A stretch of 64,000 bases of DNA from Pseudovibrio sp. Tun.PSC04-5.I4 (GCF_900104145.1 NZ_FNLB01000006.1:2299501-2363500), one strand, 5' to 3'. Shown: positions 34,623 to 43,679, counted from the stretch's first letter. Notes: generated by a model not told the origin, from the sequence alone. A program made the numbers and translations.

Positions 34623-36986
34623 CTACTCCGCTGCTTCTTTCATGCTTTTGTCCTGAATGAGCTGCCAGACGCGGTTTGGCGAGGCAGGCATGGACATATC
34701 GCGAATGCCAAGAGCATCCGTGACAGCATTGATGACAGCAGGTGGAGATCCGATTGCACCAGCCTCGCCACAACCTTTCATGCCCAGCGGATTACCGGGA
34801 CATTCAGTGACTGAGGTTTCCAGCTTGAAGGATGGAACATCATCCGCACGCGGCATGGTGTAATCCATGTAGGACGCTGTGAGGAGCTGACCGTCCTCAT
34901 CATACTGCGTGTTTTCCAACATGGCCTGACCGATGCCCTGCACAAGGCCGCCGTGAACCTGACCTTCCACGATCATCGGATTGATGATGGTGCCAAAGTC
35001 ATCCGCTGCGACGAAGTTCACAATGGAAACAACGCCTGTGTCTGGATCCACTTCCACTTCGCAGATGTAACAGCCAGCTGGGAAGGTGAAGTTGGTTGGA
35101 TCGTAGAACGCGCCTTCTTTCAAGCCAGGCTCCATACCTTCAGGTAGGTTGTGGCCAGTGTAGGCGGAGAGAGCAACTTCGGCGAAGGCGAGTTTTTTAT
35201 CGGTCCCAGCGACTTTTAGCTCGCCATTCTCGATCTCGATATCACCTTCAGAGGCTTCCATAAGGTGGGCGGCGATCTTCTTCGCTTTGGCTTCAACTTT
35301 GTCGAGTGCCTTTGCGATTGCGGACATGCCAACAGCGCCAGAGCGGGAGCCATATGTGCCCATGCCCATCTGCACCTTGTCAGTATCACCATGCACGATG
35401 GAGATACTGTCGATTGGCAATCCAAGACGGTCGGACACCAGCTGCGCAAATGTCGTCTCATGGCCCTGACCATGGCTGTGAGATCCGGTTAGCACTTCAA
35501 TGGTGCCAACTGCATTCACACGAACCTCAGCGGATTCCCAAAGACCAACGCCAGCTCCAAGAGAACCAACGGCTTTAGACGGTGCGATACCACATGCCTC
35601 AATATAGCAGGACATACCAATGCCGCGCAGCATACCTTTTGCCTCTGACTGAGCCCGACGCTTTGCAAAGCCATCGTAGTCAATGGCTTTCATCGCCAAG
35701 TCCAGCGATGCATCGAAATCGCCCGTATCATACGCCATGATCACAGGCGTCTGGTGTGGGAACTGACGGATGAAGTTTTTGCGGCGGAAATCTGCTGGTG
35801 ACATACCAACTTCTTTCGCTGCCGTCTCCATCATGCGTTCCACAAGATAGCAGGCTTCCGGGCGTCCTGCACCACGGTACGCATCAACTGGTGTGGTGTT
35901 GGTGTAGACAGCCTTCACGTTCGCATGGATGCAAGGAATGTCGTACTGACCAGAGAGCAGCGTCGCGGACAGGTAAGTTGGCACCGAAGAGGAGAATAGG
36001 GACATATACGCCCCGAGGTTTGCCACTGTTTTCACGCGGAACCCGAGGATTTTGTTGTTCTCATCCAGTGCCAACTCGGCTTGTGAGTGGTGATCACGGC
36101 CATGCGCATCTGTCAGGAAGGCTTCAGTCCGATCAGACGTCCATTTGACCGGACGGCCGACACGTTTGGATGCCCACAGACAAGCAATCTCTTCAGGGTA
36201 GATGAAGATTTTGGAGCCAAAGCCGCCACCGACATCCGGTGCAATCACGCGCAGCTTGTTCTCAGGTGCTACATTGTAGAAGGCTGAGAGAACCAAGCGT
36301 GCAACATGCGGGTTCTGGGATGTGGTGTAGAGCGTATAATGCTCTTCCGATGGTTCAAAGTGCGCAAGCGCGGCACGGGGTTCCATTGGGTTTGGTACAA
36401 GTCGGTTGTTGTCGATATCCATCTTGGTGATGTGGGCAGCTTTTGCAAAGGCTGCATCAACAGCAGCTTCCTCGCCGATTTCCCAATCATAGATCAGGTT
36501 GCCAGCCGCTTCTGGATGGAGCTGCGGCGCTCCGTCTTTCAGTGCATCAAGGCTATCAACAACCGTTGGCAGCTCTTCATAGTCAACCACAACAGCTTCT
36601 GCTGCATCGCGTGCTTGCTGCTGGGTGTCAGCAACGACAACCGCGATGGCCTGACCAACGTACCGAACGATCTCTGATTCCAACGCACGGTACGCGCCCA
36701 TGTTCATTGGGGAGCCGTCTTTGGAGTGGACCATCCAACCACAGATGATGTTGCCAATGCCGTCGGCGACTAACTGATGTCCGTTCAGAACGGCATCAAC
36801 GCCCGGCATTTTCATCGCGTCATCCGTCTTGATGGACTTGATGCGTGCGTGGGCGTGCGTAGAGCGCACAAAGGCCGCGTATCCCATGCGAGGCATGGTT
36901 ATATCGTCAGTGTAGCGGCCATTCCCTGTAATAAAGCGTTTGTCTTCTTTGCGCAGCACTCGTGCGCCGATTCCTTCTGCTGTCAT
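34623..36986 (-). CDS. coxL: Molybdopterin-binding large subunit, form II CoxL-like
   Basis: The catalytic subunit of a molybdenum hydroxylase, about 787 residues. GGGFGSK lies near 255-261, and the active-site loop is AYRGAGR near 371-377, the signature of form II CoxL; true CO dehydrogenase (form I) has AYRCSFR. The catalytic Glu is in MKGCGEAGAIGSP near the C-terminus. Form II enzymes have been linked to CO oxidation but probably also oxidise other substrates. The ATG at 36986 is favoured by an eight-base spacing from GGAGG; one at 36992 is possible. Confidence 0.92.
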   Translation of the reverse strand: MTAEGIGARVLRKEDKRFITGNGRYTDDITMPRMGYAAFVRSTHAHARIKSIKTDDAMKMPGVDAVLNGHQLVADGIGNIICGWMVHSKDGSPMNMGAYRALESEIVRYVGQAIAVVVADTQQQARDAAEAVVVDYEELPTVVDSLDALKDGAPQLHPEAAGNLIYDWEIGEEAAVDAAFAKAAHITKMDIDNNRLVPNPMEPRAALAHFEPSEEHYTLYTTSQNPHVARLVLSAFYNVAPENKLRVIAPDVGGGFGSKIFIYPEEIACLWASKRVGRPVKWTSDRTEAFLTDAHGRDHHSQAELALDENNKILGFRVKTVANLGAYMSLFSSSVPTYLSATLLSGQYDIPCIHANVKAVYTNTTPVDAYRGAGRPEACYLVERMMETAAKEVGMSPADFRRKNFIRQFPHQTPVIMAYDTGDFDASLDLAMKAIDYDGFAKRRAQSEAKGMLRGIGMSCYIEACGIAPSKAVGSLGAGVGLWESAEVRVNAVGTIEVLTGSHSHGQGHETTFAQLVSDRLGLPIDSISIVHGDTDKVQMGMGTYGSRSGAVGMSAIAKALDKVEAKAKKIAAHLMEASEGDIEIENGELKVAGTDKKLAFAEVALSAYTGHNLPEGMEPGLKEGAFYDPTNFTFPAGCYICEVEVDPDTGVVSIVNFVAADDFGTIINPMIVEGQVHGGLVQGIGQAMLENTQYDEDGQLLTASYMDYTMPRADDVPSFKLETSVTECPGNPLGMKGCGEAGAIGSPPAVINAVTDALGIRDMSMPASPNRVWQLIQDKSMKEAAE

Positions 36987-37104
36987 TGCCATTCCCTCCC
37001 GGAAGGTTCACTTCAGCAACTGCTCTCCCTTTCCGGCTCTTTCTCTTAAATCTGCATTGCAGACCCGGGGCCGGTTTGAGTTTGATAATCAGTCGGTTCT
37101 TCGA

Positions 37105-37593
37105 TTATTCAGCGGCTTCCAGAACTTCCGCCATTTCATCGGCAGCAGCTTTGATGGCTTTGACGATGTTATGGTAACCGGTGCAGCGACAGATGTTGCC
37201 TTCCAGCTCGTGGCGAATAGTTTTTTCATCCAGATCTGTGCCAAGGCGATCAATCATATCAATGGCTGACATGATCATGCCCGGAGTACAGAACCCGCAT
37301 TGAAGACCGTGGTTTTCCTTGAATGCTTTCTGCATGATGTGCAGCTGACCATCTTGGGCAACACCTTCGATGGTCATGACAGCGGAGCCGGAAGCCTGCA
37401 CAGCCAATGTGCTGCAAGACTTAATGGCTTTACCATCCATATGCACAAGACAGGCACCACACTGGGATGTGTCACATCCTATATGGGTTCCTGTCAGGCC
37501 TCTATTTTCGCGCAGAAATGTAGATAGCAGGGTGCGGTCTTCAACCTCACCAGAGATCTGCTTGCCATTCACCGTCATTGAGACAGTCGTCAT
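37105..37593 (-). CDS. coxS: [2Fe-2S] small subunit, CoxS-like
   Basis: A 162-residue protein with two [2Fe-2S] clusters. The N-terminal plant-ferredoxin-type cysteines are in GCDTSQCGACLVHMDG plus a Cys near KSCS; the C-terminal set is QCGFCTPG and ICRCTGYHNIVKAI. It links the molybdenum centre of CoxL to the flavin of CoxM. GGAGG precedes the ATG. Confidence 0.94.
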   Translation of the reverse strand: MTTVSMTVNGKQISGEVEDRTLLSTFLRENRGLTGTHIGCDTSQCGACLVHMDGKAIKSCSTLAVQASGSAVMTIEGVAQDGQLHIMQKAFKENHGLQCGFCTPGMIMSAIDMIDRLGTDLDEKTIRHELEGNICRCTGYHNIVKAIKAAADEMAEVLEAAE

Positions 37594-37795
37594 GGTTTTC
37601 CTCCCTCAAAAAAGCCCGCCTTTTTGCGTCCGCGGACTATTAAGCCGATTGTTCTGTTCAGATCTCCCATCCAAGCAGAACAATCAGTTATAAATTTGGC
37701 ACAAGGCCATACTATTCGGCGGGGCCTTTTGATCTAATGTGATCAACTCCCAAATGCAGGTGCTATTGGAAGTGGCCGCCAAATTCCGTTAAATC

Positions 37796-38500
37796 TTAAA
37801 ACAACCAATAGAGCGCGATAAGCACGATCAGAGATAAACCACCCCAACCCATAGGGCCGCCTAAGAACCCTTTACCTGCCGCAACTTCAACCTTCTCTTC
37901 GGCGTCTTTTACCGCGTCGCCCAAGGCATGTTCAGCATCTACAATCGCTTCTGCTGAGCCTTCAATGGCGTGTTCATTGGCGATAGACTTCGCTTTCTCG
38001 ATTAAGCCCGGATCAAGCTCAATGCTTTCCAGAGCTTCATCTGCGCCCGTTAATACGGGAGAACCGCCAAGCTCGGTGTTCAGGTTGGAGAAGAATTCAC
38101 CAGCCAATTTTTTGGCCGTTGAATCAATCAATCGGTTTCCAAGTTGAGCGAGTTTGCCGCCGACCTTTGCATTAACCTGATAGTTCAGAAGAGTGCCATC
38201 CCCACTCTCTGACAGGGTCACATCTGCCGAGCCCTTCGCAAATCCTGCAACACCACCTTTGCCTTCTCCAGAAATCTTGTAGGAGTTTGGCGGGTTCAGG
38301 TCAGAGAGTGTTACCTCGCCTTTGAACTTGGCTTTCACCGGCCCGACCTTAGCAGTGACCGTCGCGGTCATTTCTGTGTCGGATATTTTTTCAAGACTAT
38401 CGCAACCGGGAATACATTTTTTCAGCAGCTCCGGATCGTTGAGCGCTTCCCAAACTTTTTCCCGACTCGCCGATATCAGTTGTTCACCAGACATTTCCAT
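37796..38500 (-). CDS. coxG: CoxG-like SRPBCC protein with C-terminal membrane anchor
   Basis: A 234-residue protein. Residues 1-150 match the CoxG family (MEMSGEQLISASREKVWEAL, then IPGCDSLEKI and FKGEVTLSDL), an SRPBCC fold. An acidic linker follows, then a C-terminal membrane segment (GGLSLIVLIALYWLF). In Oligotropha, CoxG helps bind CO dehydrogenase to the membrane. It is the first gene of the cluster, about 200 bp upstream of coxS. ATG at 38500, with an alternative two codons later. Confidence 0.88.
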   Translation of the reverse strand: MEMSGEQLISASREKVWEALNDPELLKKCIPGCDSLEKISDTEMTATVTAKVGPVKAKFKGEVTLSDLNPPNSYKISGEGKGGVAGFAKGSADVTLSESGDGTLLNYQVNAKVGGKLAQLGNRLIDSTAKKLAGEFFSNLNTELGGSPVLTGADEALESIELDPGLIEKAKSIANEHAIEGSAEAIVDAEHALGDAVKDAEEKVEVAAGKGFLGGPMGWGGLSLIVLIALYWLF

Positions 38501-38809
38501 GGATAGGCCCCCTCATCTTTTTCAGTGCTTCCTTTAGGTAGGCTCCACGCCTTTAGGTCACTTTTGCATTCCTCTGCATGTAGAGTGGACTTAAACTGAT
38601 GGAAAAGACAAGTACCTCTCGCGTTAAAATTGTCCTGCATGCTCAAAACTTCTTTCCAAGAGGCAAACACGTTTTAAATGACTTTAACAAAGCCGCTTCT
38701 GCACCTCTTTAGAAACTCGCTTTGCGGTAAAGTGCTTGTTTTGTGCGGAAAGCGTTGACCCGGGCCGCCGCTCGCCTTAATGCCTTTCAGTTAAATAATT
38801 GAATTCAGC
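38501..38809. other. Intergenic region between divergent coxG and methyltransferase genes
   Basis: About 310 bp with no convincing coding frame. It should hold the promoters of the cox-like cluster (minus) and of the methyltransferase pair (plus). I see no clear palindrome or repeat in it. Confidence 0.5.
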
Positions 38810-40042
38810 GTGAGGCATTGCCTCGTGTTTGCGCGCAGAAAATCAAAGGCAACACCCTTGAGCAAATCACCAAAAAGCGGAGCTCCACGAGCTCGCAATG
38901 CGCAGTCCAAAAATGGCGGAGCACGACAGGACGGTGGTCCAAAGCGTGGCTTTGCGCCTAAACGCGATAATCGTGACACTCGCGATAACCGCGGCGGCAA
39001 AAAAGACAGCGCTCCTACGTCCCGGTCTCAATCTCAAAGACGTGAGCAGCCCCGCTCCGCTCCGGCACCCGTTGTTGTAGAGCAGATCGTGCGGGAACAT
39101 AAGCAAACGTCTGCCCGCTTTAAAACACCGGCCAGTGTTCTGCCTGTTATGGTGGAGATGGACGGCTGGGATGATTACGCCCTGCTGGACATGGGGCACG
39201 GCCAGAAGCTTGAGCGTTATGGCCGTTATAAACTGATCCGCCCTGAGGCGCAGGCCATGGGCGCTCCTCGCCTGCCGGAAAGCGAATGGAAGAGCGCAGA
39301 CGCGATCTTCACTGGCGATATGGAAGAGGAAGGCCCGGGTCGCTGGAAGTTCGCCAAGCAGGTGGATGAAATCTGGCAGATGCAATACGGGCCTGCCACC
39401 TTCAACGGTCAGTTCATGTCCTTCCGCCATGTTGGCGTGTTCCCGGAACAGGCCGCCCACTGGGATTGGGTTGGTGAGCAGATTAAGAAAGCAAATCGCC
39501 CTCTCAAAGTGCTCAACCTGTTTGGTTACACTGGCATGGCCTCGCTGCTTCCTGCTGCCTTGGGCGCGCAGGTAACGCATGTGGATGCCTCCAAGAAGGC
39601 AATCGTTTGGGCACGAGAGAACCAAGAGCTTTCCAACCTGACCGACAAGCCAATTCGCTGGATCTGTGATGATGCGATGAAGTTTGTGGAACGGGAAGTG
39701 CGCCGTGGCTCCACGTATGACGGGATTATCCTGGATCCGCCGAAGTTTGGCCGCGGACCGAATGGTGAAGTTTGGGACTTTTTTGAAAGCGTGCCGCATA
39801 TGCTGGCTTGCGTTCGTAAGTTGTTGTCTCCGAACGCGCAATTTGTGCTGATGTCCAGCTACGCTATCCGCGCCAGCTTCCTCTCCTCTCATGAATTGAT
39901 GCGTGAATGCCTTGATGGCCTGCCGGGAACAATTGAATCTGGCGAGCTTGCTATTCGCGAACAAAACGGACCACGTTTGCTCTCAACCTCCCTCTTCAGC
40001 CGGTGGAGCGCACCTGATAACAACAAGGTAAAGGGAGCATAA
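38810..40042 (+). CDS. Class I SAM-dependent methyltransferase (RlmI/RlmK-like)
   Basis: About 410 residues. Residues 1-95 are low-complexity and very basic (many Lys, Arg, Asp and Ser, for example KRDNRDTRDNRGG), probably an RNA-binding tail. The catalytic domain follows with motif I as VLNLFGYTGMASL, motif II as VTHVDASKKA and motif IV as IILDPPKFGRGP, as in 23S rRNA cytosine-5 and guanine methyltransferases of this class. The start is uncertain: no ATG is available, and GTG at 38810 or 38825 or a TTG at 38858 are all possible. A second RNA methyltransferase gene begins four bases after the stop. Confidence 0.87.
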   Translation: MRHCLVFARRKSKATPLSKSPKSGAPRARNAQSKNGGARQDGGPKRGFAPKRDNRDTRDNRGGKKDSAPTSRSQSQRREQPRSAPAPVVVEQIVREHKQTSARFKTPASVLPVMVEMDGWDDYALLDMGHGQKLERYGRYKLIRPEAQAMGAPRLPESEWKSADAIFTGDMEEEGPGRWKFAKQVDEIWQMQYGPATFNGQFMSFRHVGVFPEQAAHWDWVGEQIKKANRPLKVLNLFGYTGMASLLPAALGAQVTHVDASKKAIVWARENQELSNLTDKPIRWICDDAMKFVEREVRRGSTYDGIILDPPKFGRGPNGEVWDFFESVPHMLACVRKLLSPNAQFVLMSSYAIRASFLSSHELMRECLDGLPGTIESGELAIREQNGPRLLSTSLFSRWSAPDNNKVKGA

Positions 40043-40046
40043 CTCC

Positions 40047-40883
40047 ATGGAATTTAAACAAAACCAACGTCAGGGTGCGGTTAAGCAGATTACATCGCAC
40101 ACCAACCCGATTGTAAAAGAAATCAAAGGTCTGGTTGCACAGCGCAGACATCGCCGTGACAGCGGGTTGTTTGTTGCCGAAGGGCTCAAGCTGGCCACGG
40201 ATGCGCTGGATGCAGGTTGGGGCGTGCGTTACCTTGCCCTTGGACCTGAGGCCCGCGAAAACGACATAGCGCTTACCGCTGCTGCAAAGGCTAAGGCTCG
40301 CGGCGCGATGATCCTTGAAGTCAGCACGCCTGTGCTTGGCGCTATTACCCGCCGTGATAACCCGCAGATGGTTGTTGGTGTCTACGAGCAGCAAACGCTT
40401 GCTCTTGCTGACATTAACCCGAAAGATTCCACGACATGGATCGTTCTGGACCGTGTGCGTGATCCGGGTAACTTGGGCACAATTATCCGTACCGGAGATG
40501 CTGTGGGGGCCTCTGGTGTCATCTTGATTGACGACACCACTGATCCGTTTGCGGTCGAGTGTGTACGGGCCACGATGGGCTCGTTGTTCCACATGCCGCT
40601 TGTCCGCTGTACGAGCGATGAATTTGTCGCCTTCCGCAAAAAATGGCCCGGCCCGGTGGTTGGAACACATTTGAGCGGGACAAAAGACTATCGTGACGTA
40701 AAATACAAAGAACCAGTGCTTTTGATGATGGGTAATGAGCAAGCGGGTTTGAGTGACAAACTTGCTGATATTTGTTCTGAACTGGTCAAAATTCCGCAGG
40801 CTGGGCAAGCAGATTCGATGAATCTGGCTGTTGCGACTGCCGTGATGCTTTTTGAAGTGCGCCGGAATTATTTGAAGCTGTAA
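40047..40883 (+). CDS. TrmH/SpoU family RNA 2'-O-methyltransferase
   Basis: A 278-residue SPOUT methyltransferase. An N-terminal substrate-binding region (ITSHTNPIVKEIKGL) is followed by motif 1 (RDPGNLGTIIRTGDAVGA), motif 2 (LLMMGNEQAGLS) and motif 3 (IPQAGQADSMNLAVATAV), which form the knotted SAM site. The substrate, rRNA or tRNA, cannot be told. The start lies four bases after the previous methyltransferase gene, so the pair forms an RNA-modification operon. Confidence 0.93.
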   Translation: MEFKQNQRQGAVKQITSHTNPIVKEIKGLVAQRRHRRDSGLFVAEGLKLATDALDAGWGVRYLALGPEARENDIALTAAAKAKARGAMILEVSTPVLGAITRRDNPQMVVGVYEQQTLALADINPKDSTTWIVLDRVRDPGNLGTIIRTGDAVGASGVILIDDTTDPFAVECVRATMGSLFHMPLVRCTSDEFVAFRKKWPGPVVGTHLSGTKDYRDVKYKEPVLLMMGNEQAGLSDKLADICSELVKIPQAGQADSMNLAVATAVMLFEVRRNYLKL

Positions 40884-40942
40884 ACCGAAGCAAATTGCCT
40901 CTACTCTAGGGAACGCAAATTGCTTTATCATGTTGGGATCGC

Positions 40943-40987
40943 GCGTATTCCAATCCGAAAATCGCGGGCCACTTTTCGGGAATACGC
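40943..40987. repeat. 45-bp palindromic repeat, copy 1
   Basis: Each end carries GCGTATTC/GAATACGC and inside it CCGAAAA/TTTTCGG, so the element folds into a long hairpin with a GC-rich centre. It differs from copy 2 at five of 45 positions. The CCGAAAA...TTTTCGG core resembles extragenic palindromes that are abundant in Hyphomicrobiales genomes (from memory). Confidence 0.85.
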
Positions 40988-40996
40988 ATGTGTCGA

Positions 40997-41041
40997 GCGT
41001 ATTCTGATCCGAAAACCGAAGGCCACTTTTCGGGAATACGC
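40997..41041. repeat. 45-bp palindromic repeat, copy 2
   Basis: Same structure as copy 1 and in the same orientation, 54 bp further on, ending 15 bp before the start codon of the SDR gene. A transcript would fold into two successive hairpins, which may also stop transcription from the methyltransferase genes. Confidence 0.85.
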
Positions 41042-41056
41042 AATAGGGGGCTTGGA

Positions 41057-41920
41057 ATGCGCTTGTTGATTTTGGGAGCTGGTTATTCAGCTCGCCATTT
41101 TGTGAAAATGTATGGAACTGAGTTTTCCTGGATTGGCGGGACGACCCGCACTGAAGAGAAAACGACCGAGCTGAAATCCTGTGGAATCCATCCCATTGTC
41201 TTTGATGGCACAACAGCAAGTGACGAGTTGCTGGAGGCGCTCTCTACCGCAACCCACATTCTTGTGTCAGCAGCCCCAACGGCTGACGGTGACCCTTTGC
41301 TAAATGCTGCGCGTGATGCTGTTGCAAAAGCAAAGCCGAAGGTGATTTGTTACTTGTCGACCATTGGGGTTTATGGCGACCACAAAGGGCGCTGGATCAC
41401 AGAAAACGCTGATTGTAATCCAACATCCACCCGCTCCAAGCAACGTCTTGTAGCCGAAAAGGAGTGGCTGGCGTTTTCTAAAGAAACCGACATTCCGGTG
41501 AATATTTTGAGACTAGCTGGCATTTATGGCCATGGCCAGAATGCACTTTGTAATCTGGACAAGGGCACGGCCCGCCGGATCATCAAGGAAGGTCAGGTTT
41601 TCAACCGCATACATGTTACGGATATTGCTGGAGCTATTCAGCAGGTGTTTGAGGATAACGCATCCGGCATCTTTAACGTTTGCGATGATGCACCGTGCCC
41701 GCCTGAGGATGTTGTGGAACACGCTGCCCGGCTCATGGGTGTGGAACCGCCGCCCGCAATTGCCTTTGAGGACGCTGATTTATCGCCTATGGCAATCACG
41801 TTTTATGGTGAAGTTAAACGGACAAGTAATGCCAAGCTGAAGGGCTCGCTCGGCTATAAGTTCAAATTTCCAACCTACCGGGAAGCTCTGGATCATATGT
41901 GGAAGAACGGCTGGAGTTGA
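41057..41920 (+). CDS. Atypical SDR / NAD-dependent epimerase-like protein (YeeZ group)
   Basis: A 287-residue Rossmann protein. LLILGAGYSARHF at the N-terminus binds the dinucleotide; ICYLSTIGVYGDHKGRW near 100 and RLAGIYG near 155 are typical of atypical SDRs of the YeeZ type, which lack the usual YxxxK. Function unknown. I chose the ATG at 41057; the frame extends upstream only through the palindromic repeats and that part is not protein-like. Confidence 0.87.
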   Translation: MRLLILGAGYSARHFVKMYGTEFSWIGGTTRTEEKTTELKSCGIHPIVFDGTTASDELLEALSTATHILVSAAPTADGDPLLNAARDAVAKAKPKVICYLSTIGVYGDHKGRWITENADCNPTSTRSKQRLVAEKEWLAFSKETDIPVNILRLAGIYGHGQNALCNLDKGTARRIIKEGQVFNRIHVTDIAGAIQQVFEDNASGIFNVCDDAPCPPEDVVEHAARLMGVEPPPAIAFEDADLSPMAITFYGEVKRTSNAKLKGSLGYKFKFPTYREALDHMWKNGWS

Positions 41921-41950
41921 TTCCAACCGCTCTCCGTCACCGTGCACCGG

Positions 41951-42376
41951 TTATAAAATAAATGTCTCGTGCTGAGGCAGGTCTCCTTCTATCTCATAGT
42001 AATCGCCCTTGCTGGCGCAGAAGATGTTGAAGGCCTGTTTCAGTCCTGTTGGTTCGCTCAAAAGGCCCGCGCTCAGATAGACCTCATGCGCAATATCCGG
42101 AATTTTATCGCCGTGGTAAAACAGGCTGCTGCCACAGTTCTTGCAAAACGCTCTGCGCGCATATTCAGAGGACCGGTAGTAGGAGATACTCTCCTCCCCC
42201 TTCTCGAACTGCAGAGCATCTAGTGGAACAGTAACGGCGTGGAACGGGCCACTGTTCCAACGGCGGCACATCGTGCAATGGCACAGGCCCACATCTTTGT
42301 GAGGGGCCTCCGCTTTAAAAGAAACCTCACCACACAGGCATTTCCCTGCGTACATTCGCATTTCAGACATTCCCAT
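41951..42376 (-). CDS. GFA family zinc protein, copy 1
   Basis: A 141-residue protein of the GFA (CENP-V/GFA) family. Zinc-binding cysteines are in KCLCGEVSF, LCHCTMCRRW and FCKNCGSSLFY, and the tail FCASKGDYYEIEGDLP is also family-specific. Family members were first described as glutathione-dependent formaldehyde-activating enzymes, but a catalytic role is doubtful for most. Related to the next gene. Confidence 0.87.
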   Translation of the reverse strand: MGMSEMRMYAGKCLCGEVSFKAEAPHKDVGLCHCTMCRRWNSGPFHAVTVPLDALQFEKGEESISYYRSSEYARRAFCKNCGSSLFYHGDKIPDIAHEVYLSAGLLSEPTGLKQAFNIFCASKGDYYEIEGDLPQHETFIL

Positions 42377-42385
42377 CTCCCCTAA

Positions 42386-42802
42386 CTAGTCCGTTTGAGC
42401 AAACTGAGGGCGATCGCCCTCGATCTCGTAATAGTCGCCTTTATCTGCACAGAAGATATGCGGATCTGCCGTCAAACCAGTCGGTACTTCCAGTGTTCCG
42501 ACTGCGATCGCAATACGGTGTTTAAACTCAGGAAGCCGATCAGCGTGCCAGAACAGATTGGACCCGCAATCCGGGCAAAAACCACGCCGCGCAAACTCCG
42601 AGGACTCAAAATATTTGACCTTATCTTCACCTGAAGTGAAATTCAGGTTTGCTAATGGCACGCTATACGCATCAAACGGACTGCTGCCCCACTGACGGCA
42701 TTGCTTACAATGGCAGCTGCTCACAGGTTCGTTTGGTGCTTCACCTTCAAATGCAATATTGCCGCACAAACATCGGCCTTTAAACTGAATGTTTTTTGTC
42801 AT
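42386..42802 (-). CDS. GFA family zinc protein, copy 2
   Basis: A 138-residue paralogue of the neighbour, nine bases away. It shows the same cysteines (RCLCGNIAF, SCHCKQCRQW, FCPDCGSNLFW) and the same C-terminal FCADKGDYYEIEGD. The two probably arose by tandem duplication and have diverged clearly in the middle, so separate substrates are possible. Confidence 0.87.
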   Translation of the reverse strand: MTKNIQFKGRCLCGNIAFEGEAPNEPVSSCHCKQCRQWGSSPFDAYSVPLANLNFTSGEDKVKYFESSEFARRGFCPDCGSNLFWHADRLPEFKHRIAIAVGTLEVPTGLTADPHIFCADKGDYYEIEGDRPQFAQTD

Positions 42803-43007
42803 TCTCTTCTCAATTCACGCTGGAAATTGGATTGCTGCAAACGAGACTCACTCATCGAATATAAAAAGAACATATAGAGAACATTTGTATTCAGCAAGCG
42901 TTCAGGTTAAATCTCTTATCTCAAATTTTATAGATTCTATTTTTGCTCAATTGAATCTGCAGCATACTGCGCAGATCAGGTGGGCACGTTATGGGGCACT
43001 GTTGGGA

Positions 43008-43637
43008 ATGCGTGTATTTTTTATTCTGATAGCACTGAGCTTGGCACTAAGCGGATGTGCATCTCTCTCCGAAGATGATTGTAAGATTGGCGACTGGCAA
43101 GGCATTGGCGTTGTGGACGGCAAAGCGGGCAGAACCTCCGATAAACTGAACCAGCATACAAAGGCCTGCAGCAAATACAGCGTTTCTCCAGATGTGAATG
43201 CCTATCTAGCCGGGCGCAATATTGGCCTGCAAAGCTACTGCACTCCAATCTCAGGCTTTGAACAGGGCCGGGAAGGCAAGACCTATCAAGGAGTTTGCCC
43301 AATCGCTTCTGAAGAGAGCTTCAAAGTGGGCTACTCCCTTGGTAGTCAGCTCTACACCGCCAATGAAGCCGTGGAAGAAGCACAGAGTGAAATTCGCGAG
43401 ATCCATTATCGGATCAGCAATCTTGAAGACATTGCAGGGAAAGATTGTAAATCTGGCAAGGACGGCAAGAGCTGCCGAAGAGCAGCAAAAGAAGCACGCG
43501 GTGACGTGTACCTTGCTCATGCTGGATTGCTTTTGGCGCAAACACGCCTCTTTACCGTGGAGCAACAGCACAATCGTGTTCGCAAAGATGTCACCGATCG
43601 TCTGCTTGACCTTGAACCGGGTTACAACCCCTCCTAG
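43008..43637 (+). CDS. DUF2799 family lipoprotein
   Basis: A 209-residue protein with a lipoprotein signal peptide (MRVFFILIALSLALSGCAS; lipobox LSGC, lipid-modified Cys at 17). The mature part starts with DDCKIGDWQGIGVVDGKAG and contains CPIASEESFKVGYSLG, both typical of DUF2799. Function unknown; expected location the periplasmic face of the inner or outer membrane. I chose the ATG at 43008, since the upstream frame would hide the signal peptide. Confidence 0.85.
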   Translation: MRVFFILIALSLALSGCASLSEDDCKIGDWQGIGVVDGKAGRTSDKLNQHTKACSKYSVSPDVNAYLAGRNIGLQSYCTPISGFEQGREGKTYQGVCPIASEESFKVGYSLGSQLYTANEAVEEAQSEIREIHYRISNLEDIAGKDCKSGKDGKSCRRAAKEARGDVYLAHAGLLLAQTRLFTVEQQHNRVRKDVTDRLLDLEPGYNPS

Positions 43638-43679
43638 AATTTACGGGTAATTACAGATTCTTTTTGAAAAGGCGAGCTG

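Noticed and set aside
38867..39964. Long open frame on the minus strand opposite the RlmI-like methyltransferase gene
   Set aside because: It is fully antisense to a gene with clear methyltransferase motifs, has no recognisable domain or ribosome site, and its composition follows from the codon use of the real gene.
40943..41041. Two spaced repeats as a possible short CRISPR array
   Set aside because: Each copy is one long palindrome, the gap is only nine bases, and no cas gene is near. They fit extragenic palindromes instead.
40988..41056. Upstream extension of the SDR protein
   Set aside because: The extra residues come from the second palindromic repeat; the Rossmann start at 41057 is the natural N-terminus.
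39996..41219. 407-codon minus-strand frame over the SpoU gene and the palindromic repeats
   Set aside because: It is opposite a well-supported SPOUT gene, and part of the translation is only the two repeat copies read as a peptide repeat.
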